From positions 1-64,000 of the forward strand of contig NC_014387.1 in the NCBI RefSeq assembly GCF_000145035.1: a stretch of 64,000 bases of DNA, read 5' to 3'. A program made the position numbers and the translations under genes. A model generated the notes under the pieces. The model saw only the letters and a program-made list of their open reading frames with translations. It made no database searches and was not told the origin of the DNA. The number at the start of each line of letters is the position of its first letter. Position 1 is the stretch's first letter. Shown here one piece after another: positions 40,055 to 48,531 of the stretch. Source of the DNA: Butyrivibrio proteoclasticus B316 (GTDB lineage Bacteria > Bacillota > Clostridia > Lachnospirales > Lachnospiraceae).

Positions 40055-41134
40055 TTGAGCGAAAATGCTAATAAGAGAATCGTCCTTACAGGAGGCGGAA
40101 GTGCAGGTCATGTAACACCTAATATTGCACTTATTCCTGCACTTAAGAAAGCTGGATATGAAATATTCTATATCGGCTCATATGAAGGAATTGAGAAAAA
40201 GCTTATCGAAGACTATAACATTCCATATTTCGGAATAGCTACAGGTAAGCTTAGGAGATATTTTGATCCCAAGAATTTTTCAGATCCGTTCAGGGTTATG
40301 AAGGGATTCACTGAATCAATTACACTTCTTAAGAGGATCAACCCCGATATTATCTTTTCGAAGGGCGGATTTGTAAGCGTTCCTGTTGTCAGGGCAGCTA
40401 AAGTTCTGGGAATACCATACATTGTTCACGAATCTGATATCACACCGGGACTTGCCAATAAGCTCAGTATGAAGGGAGCAAGGAAGATTTGTTGCAATTT
40501 CCCTGAGACAATGAGACTTTTACCAGCGGATAAAGCTATTTTAACCGGAACACCTATAAGAGAAGAACTCGGAAATGGATCAAGGGAAGAAGGCAGAAAG
40601 ATTTGCGGCTTTACAGATGATAAGCCTGTTCTTATGGTAATCGGCGGAAGCCTTGGTGCTCAGTCAGTCAATGAGACAGTAAGATTTGCACTTCCAAGAC
40701 TACTTCCACAGTTCAATGTAGTTCATATCTGTGGCAAAGAGAAGATGGACAATCTTAAACTCTCTGTTCCAGGCTACAAGCAGTTTGAGTATGTTAAGAA
40801 TGAGTTAAAAGACTTGTTCGCCATGGCAGACATAGTTGTTTCAAGAGCGGGAGCAAACTCAATATGTGAGCTTCTTGCACTCAAGAAACCCAATATTCTT
40901 ATTCCTCTTTCTACCAAGTCCAGCAGAGGAGATCAGATGCTCAATGCCAAATCATTTGAGCAGCAGGGATTCTCACTTGTGATTGATAATGATGAACTTG
41001 ATGAGGATATTCTAGTAGAAACAATTGAGGACCTTTATGAGAATAGAGATAAATTCCTCGCTAATATGAATAAGAGCAGTCTTCAGTCAGCAACAGATGC
41101 TATTGTGAAGATTCTTAATGAAGAAATCCAGTAA
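40055..41134 (+). CDS. murG: UDP-GlcNAc:undecaprenyl-pyrophosphoryl-MurNAc-pentapeptide transferase MurG
   Basis: MurG adds GlcNAc to lipid I to make lipid II, the last cytoplasmic step of peptidoglycan synthesis. The glycine-rich GGGSAGHVTPN loop, HESDITPGLANK, GGSLGAQSVN and the UDP-binding VSRAGANSICELLALKKPNILIPL are all present in the right order over 359 residues. The start is a TTG at 40055, with AGAAGG 8 bp upstream. It lies outside a dcw cluster, so it may be one of two murG-like copies in the genome; this cannot be judged here. Confidence 0.95.
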   Translation: MSENANKRIVLTGGGSAGHVTPNIALIPALKKAGYEIFYIGSYEGIEKKLIEDYNIPYFGIATGKLRRYFDPKNFSDPFRVMKGFTESITLLKRINPDIIFSKGGFVSVPVVRAAKVLGIPYIVHESDITPGLANKLSMKGARKICCNFPETMRLLPADKAILTGTPIREELGNGSREEGRKICGFTDDKPVLMVIGGSLGAQSVNETVRFALPRLLPQFNVVHICGKEKMDNLKLSVPGYKQFEYVKNELKDLFAMADIVVSRAGANSICELLALKKPNILIPLSTKSSRGDQMLNAKSFEQQGFSLVIDNDELDEDILVETIEDLYENRDKFLANMNKSSLQSATDAIVKILNEEIQ

Positions 41135-41143
41135 TTATACAAA

Positions 41144-41187
41144 AAAAGAGCTCTACTCCCGGTTGTTGATATGAGTAGAGCTTAATT
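41144..41187. terminator. Bidirectional terminator between murG and rubrerythrin
   Basis: GCTCTACTC (41150-41158) pairs with GAGTAGAGC (41173-41181). The A-run on the left gives a strong T-run for the minus-strand gene; on the plus strand the tail TTAATTT is weaker. Confidence 0.8.
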
Positions 41188-41198
41188 TATCTTATGGA

Positions 41199-41738
41199 TT
41201 AACCAAAGTATCTCTTAAGAAGACCTGCAAAAGCTTTACCATGTCTTGCTTCATCTCTTCCAATCTCATGAACAGCATCATGAATAGCGTCAAGGTCAAG
41301 CTGTTTAGCCTTCTTGGCAAGATCAGCGCGTCCCTGAGTTGCGCCATATTCAGCGTCAGCACGGAGTTCAAGATTCTTCTTAGTAGAATCTGTAATTACT
41401 TCTCCAAGGAGCTCTGCGAAATGAGCTGCGTGCTCTGCCTCTTCCCATGCTGCTTTTTCAAAGAAAGCACCGATTTCAGGATAACCTTCGCGGATAGCTA
41501 CTCTACCCATAGCAAGGTACATACCAACCTCAGTACATTCTCCATTAAACATTTCACGTAATCCATTTTTGATTTCATCAGGAGCAGATGAAGCTACACC
41601 CACAACATGCTCGCAAGCCCAAACTTTGTCGCCTTCCTGCTTGGTGAATTTCTCAGCAGGTGCCTTACATACAGGACAAGCCTCCGGTGGCTGATCTCCT
41701 TCATGAACATAACCACATACCTGACATACCCATTTCAT
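41199..41738 (-). CDS. Reverse rubrerythrin (N-terminal rubredoxin domain)
   Basis: Rubrerythrins reduce hydrogen peroxide with a di-iron centre. Here the rubredoxin iron-binding knuckles, CQVCGYVHEG and CPVCKAP, are at the N terminus (residues 5-25), followed by a small linker and the ferritin-like di-iron domain with GECTEVGMY, EEAEHAAHFAE and DEARHGKAF. That order is the reverse of classical rubrerythrin, known from clostridial revRbr (C. acetobutylicum Rbr3A/B). 179 residues is typical. The leader has two small hairpins before an AAAGGAG. It marks an anaerobe's peroxide defence. Confidence 0.93.
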   Translation of the reverse strand: MKWVCQVCGYVHEGDQPPEACPVCKAPAEKFTKQEGDKVWACEHVVGVASSAPDEIKNGLREMFNGECTEVGMYLAMGRVAIREGYPEIGAFFEKAAWEEAEHAAHFAELLGEVITDSTKKNLELRADAEYGATQGRADLAKKAKQLDLDAIHDAVHEIGRDEARHGKAFAGLLKRYFG

Positions 41739-42006
41739 AATCTAGTCTCCTTTCTTGCGCCTCCGCAAAAGTGCATGTTTGCACTATTATTTCTAAAAAT
41801 CCCTACCTCTAAAGCATAGCACAAAAGGGAATTAAATTGTGCACTATTTATAAAGATTTTATAGATACTTTTCAAAACTTTGAAAATTTATTTCGTTATT
41901 GAAATAATTATTAATGTATACTAAATATGTGAAGTTTTGAACATTGTTTGACGGTTTAATAATTGTTTTTGATCCGCCATTGTAGATGAAATACAGGAGA
42001 ATACTC

Positions 42007-42873
42007 ATGAATATTGTCAGTGAAAAAATCAAGAGTTGCTATGATACTTTACCGGCAGCGGAGAAGATGGTTGCAGACTTTGTCCTTGAGAGGAAGGATG
42101 ATCTTTTCCAATACCCGATAAAAGAACTGGCAAGGTTATCAGGAACTACGCAGGCCGCATGGACCAGATTTGCACAGGCAATCGGTTATAGCGGACTTAA
42201 AGACCTGAAAAACGCCTATTATTCTGAAGCAAATGTTTCTCTTAAGCAGGCAGACAAGGGACCTAAGATTGCATTTAAGGACGTTAACGAGTATACTTCA
42301 TTACAGTCGATTGCTGATAATATTTGTGCAACCAGCGTGCAGGCTATTCAGACAACCTACAGATTGTTTGACACTGGCAGCTTTAGCGAGGTTGTAAATA
42401 AGATTGTTACAGCCAAACAGATACAGGTATTCGGCGTAGGTACTGCAAGTGTCGCTGCCTATGACCTTTACTGTAAGCTTCTTAGAATCCACTACAACGT
42501 TATTTTCAATCAGGATCACCACATGAATCTGATGACTGTATCTCAGATATCTCCTGAAGATGTTGCAATTTTCTTCGTGGACAATCCTAAGAACAAAGAA
42601 GTAATGCAGCTCTATAACATTGCAACCCAGAAGGGTGCTATTACAATAGCCATTACAAAACTTGGCAATAACACTCTTACAACCGGTTGTAACCATGTTC
42701 TTTTTACAACTTCTCCTGAAATTGATAAAAAGAGTGGTATAACAAGCTCCAGATTTGCACAGCTCTTTATGGTTGATACACTGTATACAGCAATCTGTAA
42801 TCGCGACTATAATAATATTCGTGAGTACCTGATCGATTCTTACGAGGTATTCAACGAACCGCCTAAGGAGTAA
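42007..42873 (+). CDS. MurR/RpiR-family transcriptional regulator
   Basis: A 288-residue regulator with an N-terminal RpiR helix-turn-helix (residues about 1-75: KMVADFVLE, ELARLSGTTQAAWTRFAQAIGYSGLKDLK) and a C-terminal SIS domain that normally binds a sugar phosphate (about 120-260, IQVFGVGTASVAAYDLYCKL). The ATG at 42007 follows AGGAG by 7 bp and is preferred to the ATG at 41986. It is 9 bp upstream of luxS and reads the same way, so it is probably cotranscribed with luxS and mtnN. Confidence 0.92.
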   Translation: MNIVSEKIKSCYDTLPAAEKMVADFVLERKDDLFQYPIKELARLSGTTQAAWTRFAQAIGYSGLKDLKNAYYSEANVSLKQADKGPKIAFKDVNEYTSLQSIADNICATSVQAIQTTYRLFDTGSFSEVVNKIVTAKQIQVFGVGTASVAAYDLYCKLLRIHYNVIFNQDHHMNLMTVSQISPEDVAIFFVDNPKNKEVMQLYNIATQKGAITIAITKLGNNTLTTGCNHVLFTTSPEIDKKSGITSSRFAQLFMVDTLYTAICNRDYNNIREYLIDSYEVFNEPPKE

Positions 42874-42882
42874 ATAATCACT

Positions 42883-43362
42883 ATGGAAAAAATAGCAAGC
42901 TTTACCGTCAATCATCTTGACCTTGAGCCTGGAATCTATGTATCCAGAAAAGATAAGGTTGGCCAGGAAACTATTACTACATTTGACCTCAGAATGACAG
43001 CCCCTAACAAGGAGCCTGTTATGAACACTGCAGAAGTTCACACAATGGAGCATCTTGGCGCTACATTCCTTCGAAATGATCCAGAATATAAGGATAGAAC
43101 AATCTACTTTGGACCTATGGGATGCAGAACAGGATTCTATGTTGTCCTTGCAGGAGACCTTTCTTCAAAAGAGATTGTTCCTCTTATCACAAGAATGTAT
43201 GAATTCATGAGAGATTTCGAGGGCGAGGTGCCTGGAGCAAGCGCAAGAGATTGCGGAAACTATCTCGATATGAATCTTGGAATGGCCAAATTCCTTGCCA
43301 AAAGATATCTTGATAACACTCTTTATAACATTGATGACAAACACCTTGTTTACCCAGAATAA
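42883..43362 (+). CDS. luxS: S-ribosylhomocysteine lyase LuxS
   Basis: LuxS cleaves S-ribosylhomocysteine to homocysteine and DPD, the precursor of autoinducer-2. The metal-binding HTMEH motif is H53 and H57, the third ligand is C124 in RDCGNYLDM, and the catalytic cysteine is C81 in GPMGCRTGFY. 159 residues is normal. The next gene, mtnN, supplies its substrate, giving the complete two-step recycling route from S-adenosylhomocysteine. Confidence 0.97.
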   Translation: MEKIASFTVNHLDLEPGIYVSRKDKVGQETITTFDLRMTAPNKEPVMNTAEVHTMEHLGATFLRNDPEYKDRTIYFGPMGCRTGFYVVLAGDLSSKEIVPLITRMYEFMRDFEGEVPGASARDCGNYLDMNLGMAKFLAKRYLDNTLYNIDDKHLVYPE

Positions 43363-43380
43363 TCGAAAGAGAGAATCAAC

Positions 43381-44076
43381 ATGAAAATAGGAATAATCGG
43401 TGCTATGGAAGTTGAGGTAGAAACCCTCAAGAGTAAGATGACAGTTAAGAATACTGTTACAAAAGCTTCTATGGAGTTTTATGAGGGAAGCCTCGGAAAT
43501 ACAGAAGTTGTTGTAGTCAGAAGTGGTATCTGCAAGGTAAATGCAGGTATTTGCGTTCAGATTCTTGTAGATACATTTGGAGTAACCCATGTGATAAATA
43601 CAGGAGCAGCAGGTTCACTTGATGCGCGTATCAATATTGGTGACATAGTTCTTTCAACAGATGCTTGTTACCACGATGTAGATGCAACAGTGTTCGGATA
43701 TCAGAAGGGAGAAATCCCTCAGCTTGACACAGCTACATTTACAGCTGATGCTACTCTTAGAGAAAAAGCTAAGGCAGCGATCAAGGTTGCAGCGCCTGAC
43801 CTTGGAATCTTCGAAGGAAGAATTTGCAGTGGTGATCAGTTTATCTGCGATAAAGAGGTCAAGGATGCCATTGTAAGAGATTTTGGTGGTATCTGTTGTG
43901 AGATGGAAGGCTGCGGAATTGCTCAGGCCTGCTATCTAAACAATGTTCCTTTCCTTATCATCCGCGCTATTTCTGATAAAGCTGATGGAAGCGAGATCAT
44001 GGATTATCCAGAATTTGAAGCTAAGGCAGCAAGAGACTGCGCAGCAGCGACATTAGAGTTATTACAGACACTTTAA
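43381..44076 (+). CDS. mtnN: 5'-methylthioadenosine/S-adenosylhomocysteine nucleosidase
   Basis: MtnN (Pfs) hydrolyses S-adenosylhomocysteine to adenine and S-ribosylhomocysteine, the LuxS substrate, and also acts on methylthioadenosine. It has GIIGAMEVEVE at the start with the catalytic Glu, INTGAAGSLD, CEMEGCGIAQACY and the catalytic Asp in AISDKADG. The 231-residue length is typical. It starts 18 bp after luxS and ends before a strong bidirectional terminator. Confidence 0.97.
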   Translation: MKIGIIGAMEVEVETLKSKMTVKNTVTKASMEFYEGSLGNTEVVVVRSGICKVNAGICVQILVDTFGVTHVINTGAAGSLDARINIGDIVLSTDACYHDVDATVFGYQKGEIPQLDTATFTADATLREKAKAAIKVAAPDLGIFEGRICSGDQFICDKEVKDAIVRDFGGICCEMEGCGIAQACYLNNVPFLIIRAISDKADGSEIMDYPEFEAKAARDCAAATLELLQTL

Positions 44077-44096
44077 TCTATAATAATAAATGATAA

Positions 44097-44130
44097 AGAG
44101 CCCCATTCCTGTTAATAGGAGTGGGGCTCT
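44097..44130. terminator. Bidirectional terminator between mtnN and pgi
   Basis: A 14-bp stem (44097-44110 with 44117-44130, one G-U wobble) around a GTTAAT loop, built from GAGCCCC and GGGGCTC. Confidence 0.88.
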
Positions 44131-44153
44131 ATTTCTTGTCATTAAAAGATATA

Positions 44154-45734
44154 TCAGATATTCAGAAGTTTGCTGTACTCAGCAAGTGCTCCATCTGTCT
44201 CATGTGCAAGAACCTTCTTGGCAAGAACCTTACCAAGCTGAACACCTTCCTGGTCGAAGGAGTTGATGTTCCATACAAAGCCCTGGAACATTACTTTATT
44301 CTCGAAGTGAGCAAGGAGTGCACCTAGAGACTTAGGATTAAGCTCATCACCAATTATAATGCTTGATGGACGTCCGCCTTCGAAGTTCTTGTTGGCATTG
44401 TCATCCTTTTTACCACATGCGAAAGCAACAATCTGAGCTGCTACATTTGCGCAGAGCTTCTGCTGGCTTGTGCTGTCCTGAATGTTAACGTCGTTCTGAA
44501 GCTGGCTGTTCTTAAAGCCAATGAACTGAAGTGGAATGATGTCTGTTCCCTGGTGAAGGAGCTGATAGAATGAATGCTGTCCATTAGTTCCAGGCTCACC
44601 AAAGATAACAGGACCTGTTACATAGTTGATTGGTTCGCCGAAACGGTTAACACTCTTACCATTTGACTCCATATCGAGCTGCTGAAGATGTGCAGGGAAA
44701 CGGCTAAGGCCCTGTGAGTAAGGAAGTACAGCTGTGCTGTCATAGCCAAGGATGTTTCTCTCATATACACCAATCATAGCATCAAGCATTGCAGGATTCT
44801 TAAGGAAATCCTTGTTAGTTGCAAGCTTGTCTTCTTCTGCAGCGCCATCAAGGAACTGAGCAAATACATCAGGACCAAAAGCAAGAGAAAGAACTGCTCC
44901 GCCAACACCTGATGTTGAAGAATAACGGCCGCCAATATAATCGTCCATGAAGAAAGCTTCAAGGTAGTTATCACTCTTAGCAAGAGGAGATGTCTCAGAT
45001 GTAACAGCAATCATATGCTTGCTTGCATCAAGACCTGCCTTCTTAAGTGCATCTGTAACGAATGATTCGTTAGTAAGTGTCTCAAGTGTTGTACCTGACT
45101 TGGAAACAAGGATAAAGATTGAATGAGCAACATCTACAGAATTAAGTACTGCGCTAGCATCATCAGGATCTACGTTGCTGATGAATTTAGCTTCCATCTT
45201 GAAGTTGCCTGTTCTCTTAGCCCAGTTCTCAAGAGCAAGATACATAGCTCTAGGACCAAGGTCTGATCCGCCGATACCAATCTGAACTACTGTTGTGAAC
45301 TTCTCGCCCTTTGCATTTGCAATTTCACCTGAGTGAACCTTGTTTGCAAAATCAGCGATTCTCTTCTGCTCTTTAACATAGAATTCACGCTTGTTAACAC
45401 CGTCAGCTACTACATCTTTACCAAGCTGACCACGAGTAAGCTGATGAAGAACCATCCTCTTCTCACCGGTATTTATAACTTCACCATTATAGAGAGCTTC
45501 GTATTTGTCGGTAAGCTGAGCCTCATCAGCAAGAGCAGCAAGAGCAGATAAGATATTGTCATCAACCTCTTTTGCTGCGTAGTTGTAATTAAGGCCTGCA
45601 GCCATGGGAACAGAATACTTTTTGACTCTCTCGGCGCCATTTGCACCTGTCATAGCTTCTACAAGATTAACAGAAGCTGCATTCTTAAGCTCGTTGTAAG
45701 ATTTAAGTGTATCAAGATTATTCCAATTGATCAT
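44154..45734 (-). CDS. pgi: Glucose-6-phosphate isomerase
   Basis: Pgi interconverts glucose 6-phosphate and fructose 6-phosphate. The SIS-type sugar-phosphate sites are visible in QIGIGGSDLGPRA, FILVSKSGTTLET, GGRYSSTSGVGG and GEPGTNGQHSFYQLLHQG. At 526 residues it belongs to the longer bacterial type. GGAGGG precedes the ATG. It is monocistronic, with a predicted promoter and a LacI/CcpA-like palindrome in its leader. Confidence 0.96.
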   Translation of the reverse strand: MINWNNLDTLKSYNELKNAASVNLVEAMTGANGAERVKKYSVPMAAGLNYNYAAKEVDDNILSALAALADEAQLTDKYEALYNGEVINTGEKRMVLHQLTRGQLGKDVVADGVNKREFYVKEQKRIADFANKVHSGEIANAKGEKFTTVVQIGIGGSDLGPRAMYLALENWAKRTGNFKMEAKFISNVDPDDASAVLNSVDVAHSIFILVSKSGTTLETLTNESFVTDALKKAGLDASKHMIAVTSETSPLAKSDNYLEAFFMDDYIGGRYSSTSGVGGAVLSLAFGPDVFAQFLDGAAEEDKLATNKDFLKNPAMLDAMIGVYERNILGYDSTAVLPYSQGLSRFPAHLQQLDMESNGKSVNRFGEPINYVTGPVIFGEPGTNGQHSFYQLLHQGTDIIPLQFIGFKNSQLQNDVNIQDSTSQQKLCANVAAQIVAFACGKKDDNANKNFEGGRPSSIIIGDELNPKSLGALLAHFENKVMFQGFVWNINSFDQEGVQLGKVLAKKVLAHETDGALAEYSKLLNI

Positions 45735-45766
45735 TGTAAAAATCCCTCCTATAGGAATACGTAAGG

Positions 45767-45776
45767 AAAACGTTTT
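45767..45776. promoter_or_regulatory. LacI/CcpA-like palindrome in the pgi leader
   Basis: AAAACGTTTT, a perfect 10-bp palindrome centred on CG in the context GGAAAACGTTTTTG, lies between the predicted pgi promoter and its ribosome binding site. It matches the core of catabolite-response elements but deviates at the outer bases. Confidence 0.35.
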
Positions 45777-45791
45777 TGTTATCCGTCTAAA

Positions 45792-45820
45792 AGTGTAACA
45801 GAGAAAAATTAGCTAATCAA
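45792..45820 (-). promoter_or_regulatory. Predicted promoter of pgi
   Basis: On the minus strand TTGATT (45820-45815), a 17-bp spacer and TACACT (45797-45792), about 58 bp before the pgi start. Confidence 0.45.
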
Positions 45821-45945
45821 TAATCAAGCTGTAAAATATTAGTGAACTTTACTTGATTATAGTTATGCATTATAAATTCTTGATTTTTTTAAGCTGAAAA
45901 TATAATATTTTAGATAAAGCTAAAAATATGATCATTGGAGGATTT

Positions 45946-46878
45946 ATGGGAGCTTTTTTATTTGTACATTTTAAAGAAAAGTTCACACCTGATGGGGAAC
46001 AGGTATACTTTGGAGTATCAAAAGACGGCTTTAACTGGGAACAGGTTAATGGCGGAAATCCAATTTTAGAGAGTAAGCTTGGTGAAAAGGGCGTAAGAGA
46101 TTTTACAATTACAAGGAAAAAAGACAATACATTTGTAATTCTCGCAACAGATCTTTCACTTGCCAATAATTTTGCTACCAAGTATAAGAGTAACTGGAAT
46201 ATTGTTAACAGAGAAGGCAGCAAGTATCTGTCTAAATGGGAATCAGAGGATCTTGTTCACTGGTCTGAGCAGGAGCTTGTCAGAGTAGTTGATGATAATT
46301 ATGGCTGTGCATGGGCTCCGGATATTATTTATGATGAAGAAGCCGGCGATTATATGGTTCACTGGTCATCAAGATATCCAGCCCAGTCTGACAATGAGAT
46401 GGCAATTTACTATGCCAAGACCGCAGATTTTATAAATTTTACAGCCCCAGTAATGCTGTGCAAGAAATCAGATACAGGGATTATTGATTCCAATATTGTT
46501 TATGAGGACGGATACTACTACAGATTTGTAAAGAGTGATTTCAATCCGGAACATATCATACTTGAAAGAGGCAAAACTCTTACAGGAACTTACGAGAGAA
46601 TGCCTGCATTTGACGAGGAAATGGATAAGCTTGAGGCAGGACAGTATGAAGCGCCTACATGCTACAAGCTTCCTGATGGCAGTTGGTGCCTGATGCTTGA
46701 TTTCTACGGATGCGAGAAATCCAAACAGGGATATGTTCCATTTGTGGCAAAAGATATTTCGACAGGCAGATTTGTTCGCTCAGATAAGGAGTTTAGCTTC
46801 CCTTATGGCTTTAAACACGGTACAGTTCTTCCTATAACCGATGAAGAATATGATAGGATCATTAAAGCTTATAAATGA
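45946..46878 (+). CDS. GH43-like beta-propeller glycosidase (atypical)
   Basis: A 310-residue protein without signal peptide, built from repeated propeller blades. It has GH43 features: CAWAPDIIYDEEAGDYMVHWSS, GIIDSNIVYEDGYYYRF with an aspartate where the GH43 transition-state modulator sits, and YEAPTCYKLPDG with the glutamate of the catalytic acid region. The usual N-terminal ADP aspartate is not evident, so activity is uncertain; it may belong to a related clan. The ATG at 45946 follows GGAGG, so the in-frame ATG at 45928 is rejected. A cytoplasmic role in arabino- or xylo-oligosaccharide breakdown is plausible. Confidence 0.75.
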   Translation: MGAFLFVHFKEKFTPDGEQVYFGVSKDGFNWEQVNGGNPILESKLGEKGVRDFTITRKKDNTFVILATDLSLANNFATKYKSNWNIVNREGSKYLSKWESEDLVHWSEQELVRVVDDNYGCAWAPDIIYDEEAGDYMVHWSSRYPAQSDNEMAIYYAKTADFINFTAPVMLCKKSDTGIIDSNIVYEDGYYYRFVKSDFNPEHIILERGKTLTGTYERMPAFDEEMDKLEAGQYEAPTCYKLPDGSWCLMLDFYGCEKSKQGYVPFVAKDISTGRFVRSDKEFSFPYGFKHGTVLPITDEEYDRIIKAYK

Positions 46879-46925
46879 AATTTTCATAAAGATAAATAAT
46901 ATATTACTAAATAGGGAATAGGATG

Positions 46926-46956
46926 TTAACAATCATAAACGTTTTTATGATATAAT
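46926..46956 (+). promoter_or_regulatory. Promoter with dyad-filled 19-bp spacer upstream of the two-component operon
   Basis: TTAACA (46926-46931) and a perfect TATAAT (46951-46956) are 19 bp apart. The spacer is filled by an inverted repeat ATCATAAA/TTTATGAT (46932-46939 and 46944-46951). This geometry resembles MerR-type promoters, but no MerR gene is adjacent. Confidence 0.5.
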
Positions 46957-46995
46957 TTTGGTAGGTGCATAGATATAGGTTGCCGGGGGTGCAGG

Positions 46996-48510
46996 ATGCG
47001 TTTTCGAACAAAACTCTTAATCACGTCAGTGGCGATAGTTATTATACCTATAATCTTGGCAATCGGTACATTTTTTGCAATAGGCAGATATCTTGTTTAT
47101 GAACAGAAGCTTGACGATATTACGAACGGATTTGATTACAGCATGGTATCTGATCCAAGTGAAGCCTTTTCTGACATGACAGATGAAGTTACACATGATA
47201 TAGCGCTTGCACTAATTGTTAACCCATTTATTCTGGAAGACAAATCTTTTCTTGAGAGTGTAGATAGCAAGATTGCATCTAAATATTCTTTTCTACTGGT
47301 TAAGCGGGATGAGGATATCTATTATGTGGCAAATATGGATCGTGCCAAGGATGTAGTAGATGAGCTGCCGGGTTATGGAACAGATGTAAAGGGCATTTAT
47401 TACACTGCTTCCAAGCATTTAGTTAAACAGATAGATTTCAGGTTTTCTACAGGGGATCAGGGAAGTCTTTATATTATCTCAGGTATCAGAACTGCGTTGA
47501 CAGCGTCATTACTTATTTATATGGGCATAGCAATCATTCTGATACTGCTTCTCACAAGTGTTCTTCTAACAATGTGGATAGGCAATAGCTTCTTCAAGCC
47601 TATTGATGAGCTCAATGTTGCGATGCAGCATATTCAGGACGGTAATTTCGATTACATTCTTCCTACTGATATTAAGGAAAAAGGCGAGATTGGCGCCATG
47701 TACCGTAACTATGAGGACATGCGACTAAGGCTCAAGGAGTCTGCAGAGGAGAAGATACTAAGAGAGAAACAGAATAAAGAGTTGATCAGTAATATTTCCC
47801 ATGACCTCAAGACACCTATCACAGCAATTAAGGGCTATTCACAGGGACTATTGGAAGGCGTAGCCGACAACCCTGAGAAGCAGATGAAATACATAAGGAT
47901 CATCAACAATAAGGCGAATGACATGAATAACCTTATTAACGAGCTGACCTTGTATTCCAGTATTGATAATAACAGGATTCCATATAATTTCATCAGGCTT
48001 AATGTAGGTGAATATTTTGGAGACTGTATTGAGGAAATCGGAGCTGATCTTGAGAGTAAGTCAATCAAACTTAATTACTCCAATCTCACAACTCCTGATA
48101 CTCAGATAGTAGCTGATCCTGAGCAGATAAAGCGAGTGATCAATAATGTAGTCAGCAACAGTGTCAAATATCTCGACAGGGATGATGGCACGGGACAGAT
48201 TGACATAAGGATTCTTGATGAAATTGATTCCATCAGGGTAGAGCTTGAGGATAATGGTAAGGGAATTGCTCAGAGAGATATTCCTAATATTTTCGACAGG
48301 TTCTACAGAACAGATGCTTCCAGAAACTCCAAACAGGGTGGAAGCGGAATTGGATTATCAATAGTTAAAAAAATCATTGAAGATCATGGCGGCTATATAT
48401 GGGCCACAAGCCATGAAGGAGAAGGAACCTGCATGCATTTTGTACTGCGTAAATACGTAGAGTATGCAGACAATCAGGAAACAGTTACAGTAGATCATGA
48501 AACACAATAA
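46996..48510 (+). CDS. Sensor histidine kinase (HAMP, HisKA, HATPase)
   Basis: A 504-residue membrane sensor kinase: membrane segment 1 (about 7-28), a roughly 135-residue extracellular domain, membrane segment 2 (about 172-195), HAMP, then HisKA with phospho-acceptor H269 in NISHDLKTPITA, and an ATPase domain with N box VVSNSVKYLDRD, EDNGKGI and GGSGIGLSIVKKI. The signal sensed is unknown. It precedes its response regulator by 21 bp. The adjacent GH43-like gene is separated by the dyad promoter. Confidence 0.93.
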   Translation: MRFRTKLLITSVAIVIIPIILAIGTFFAIGRYLVYEQKLDDITNGFDYSMVSDPSEAFSDMTDEVTHDIALALIVNPFILEDKSFLESVDSKIASKYSFLLVKRDEDIYYVANMDRAKDVVDELPGYGTDVKGIYYTASKHLVKQIDFRFSTGDQGSLYIISGIRTALTASLLIYMGIAIILILLLTSVLLTMWIGNSFFKPIDELNVAMQHIQDGNFDYILPTDIKEKGEIGAMYRNYEDMRLRLKESAEEKILREKQNKELISNISHDLKTPITAIKGYSQGLLEGVADNPEKQMKYIRIINNKANDMNNLINELTLYSSIDNNRIPYNFIRLNVGEYFGDCIEEIGADLESKSIKLNYSNLTTPDTQIVADPEQIKRVINNVVSNSVKYLDRDDGTGQIDIRILDEIDSIRVELEDNGKGIAQRDIPNIFDRFYRTDASRNSKQGGSGIGLSIVKKIIEDHGGYIWATSHEGEGTCMHFVLRKYVEYADNQETVTVDHETQ

Positions 48511-48531
48511 AAAGAAAGGCGAGATAAGTGT

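Noticed and set aside
41765..41815. Possible PerR-type box upstream of reverse rubrerythrin
   Set aside because: The AT-rich stretch does not form the expected 7-1-7 inverted repeat; only small hairpins are seen.
42301..43053. 250-residue minus-strand ORF across the RpiR gene and luxS
   Set aside because: Antisense to two well-conserved genes, with no recognisable domain and no supporting context.
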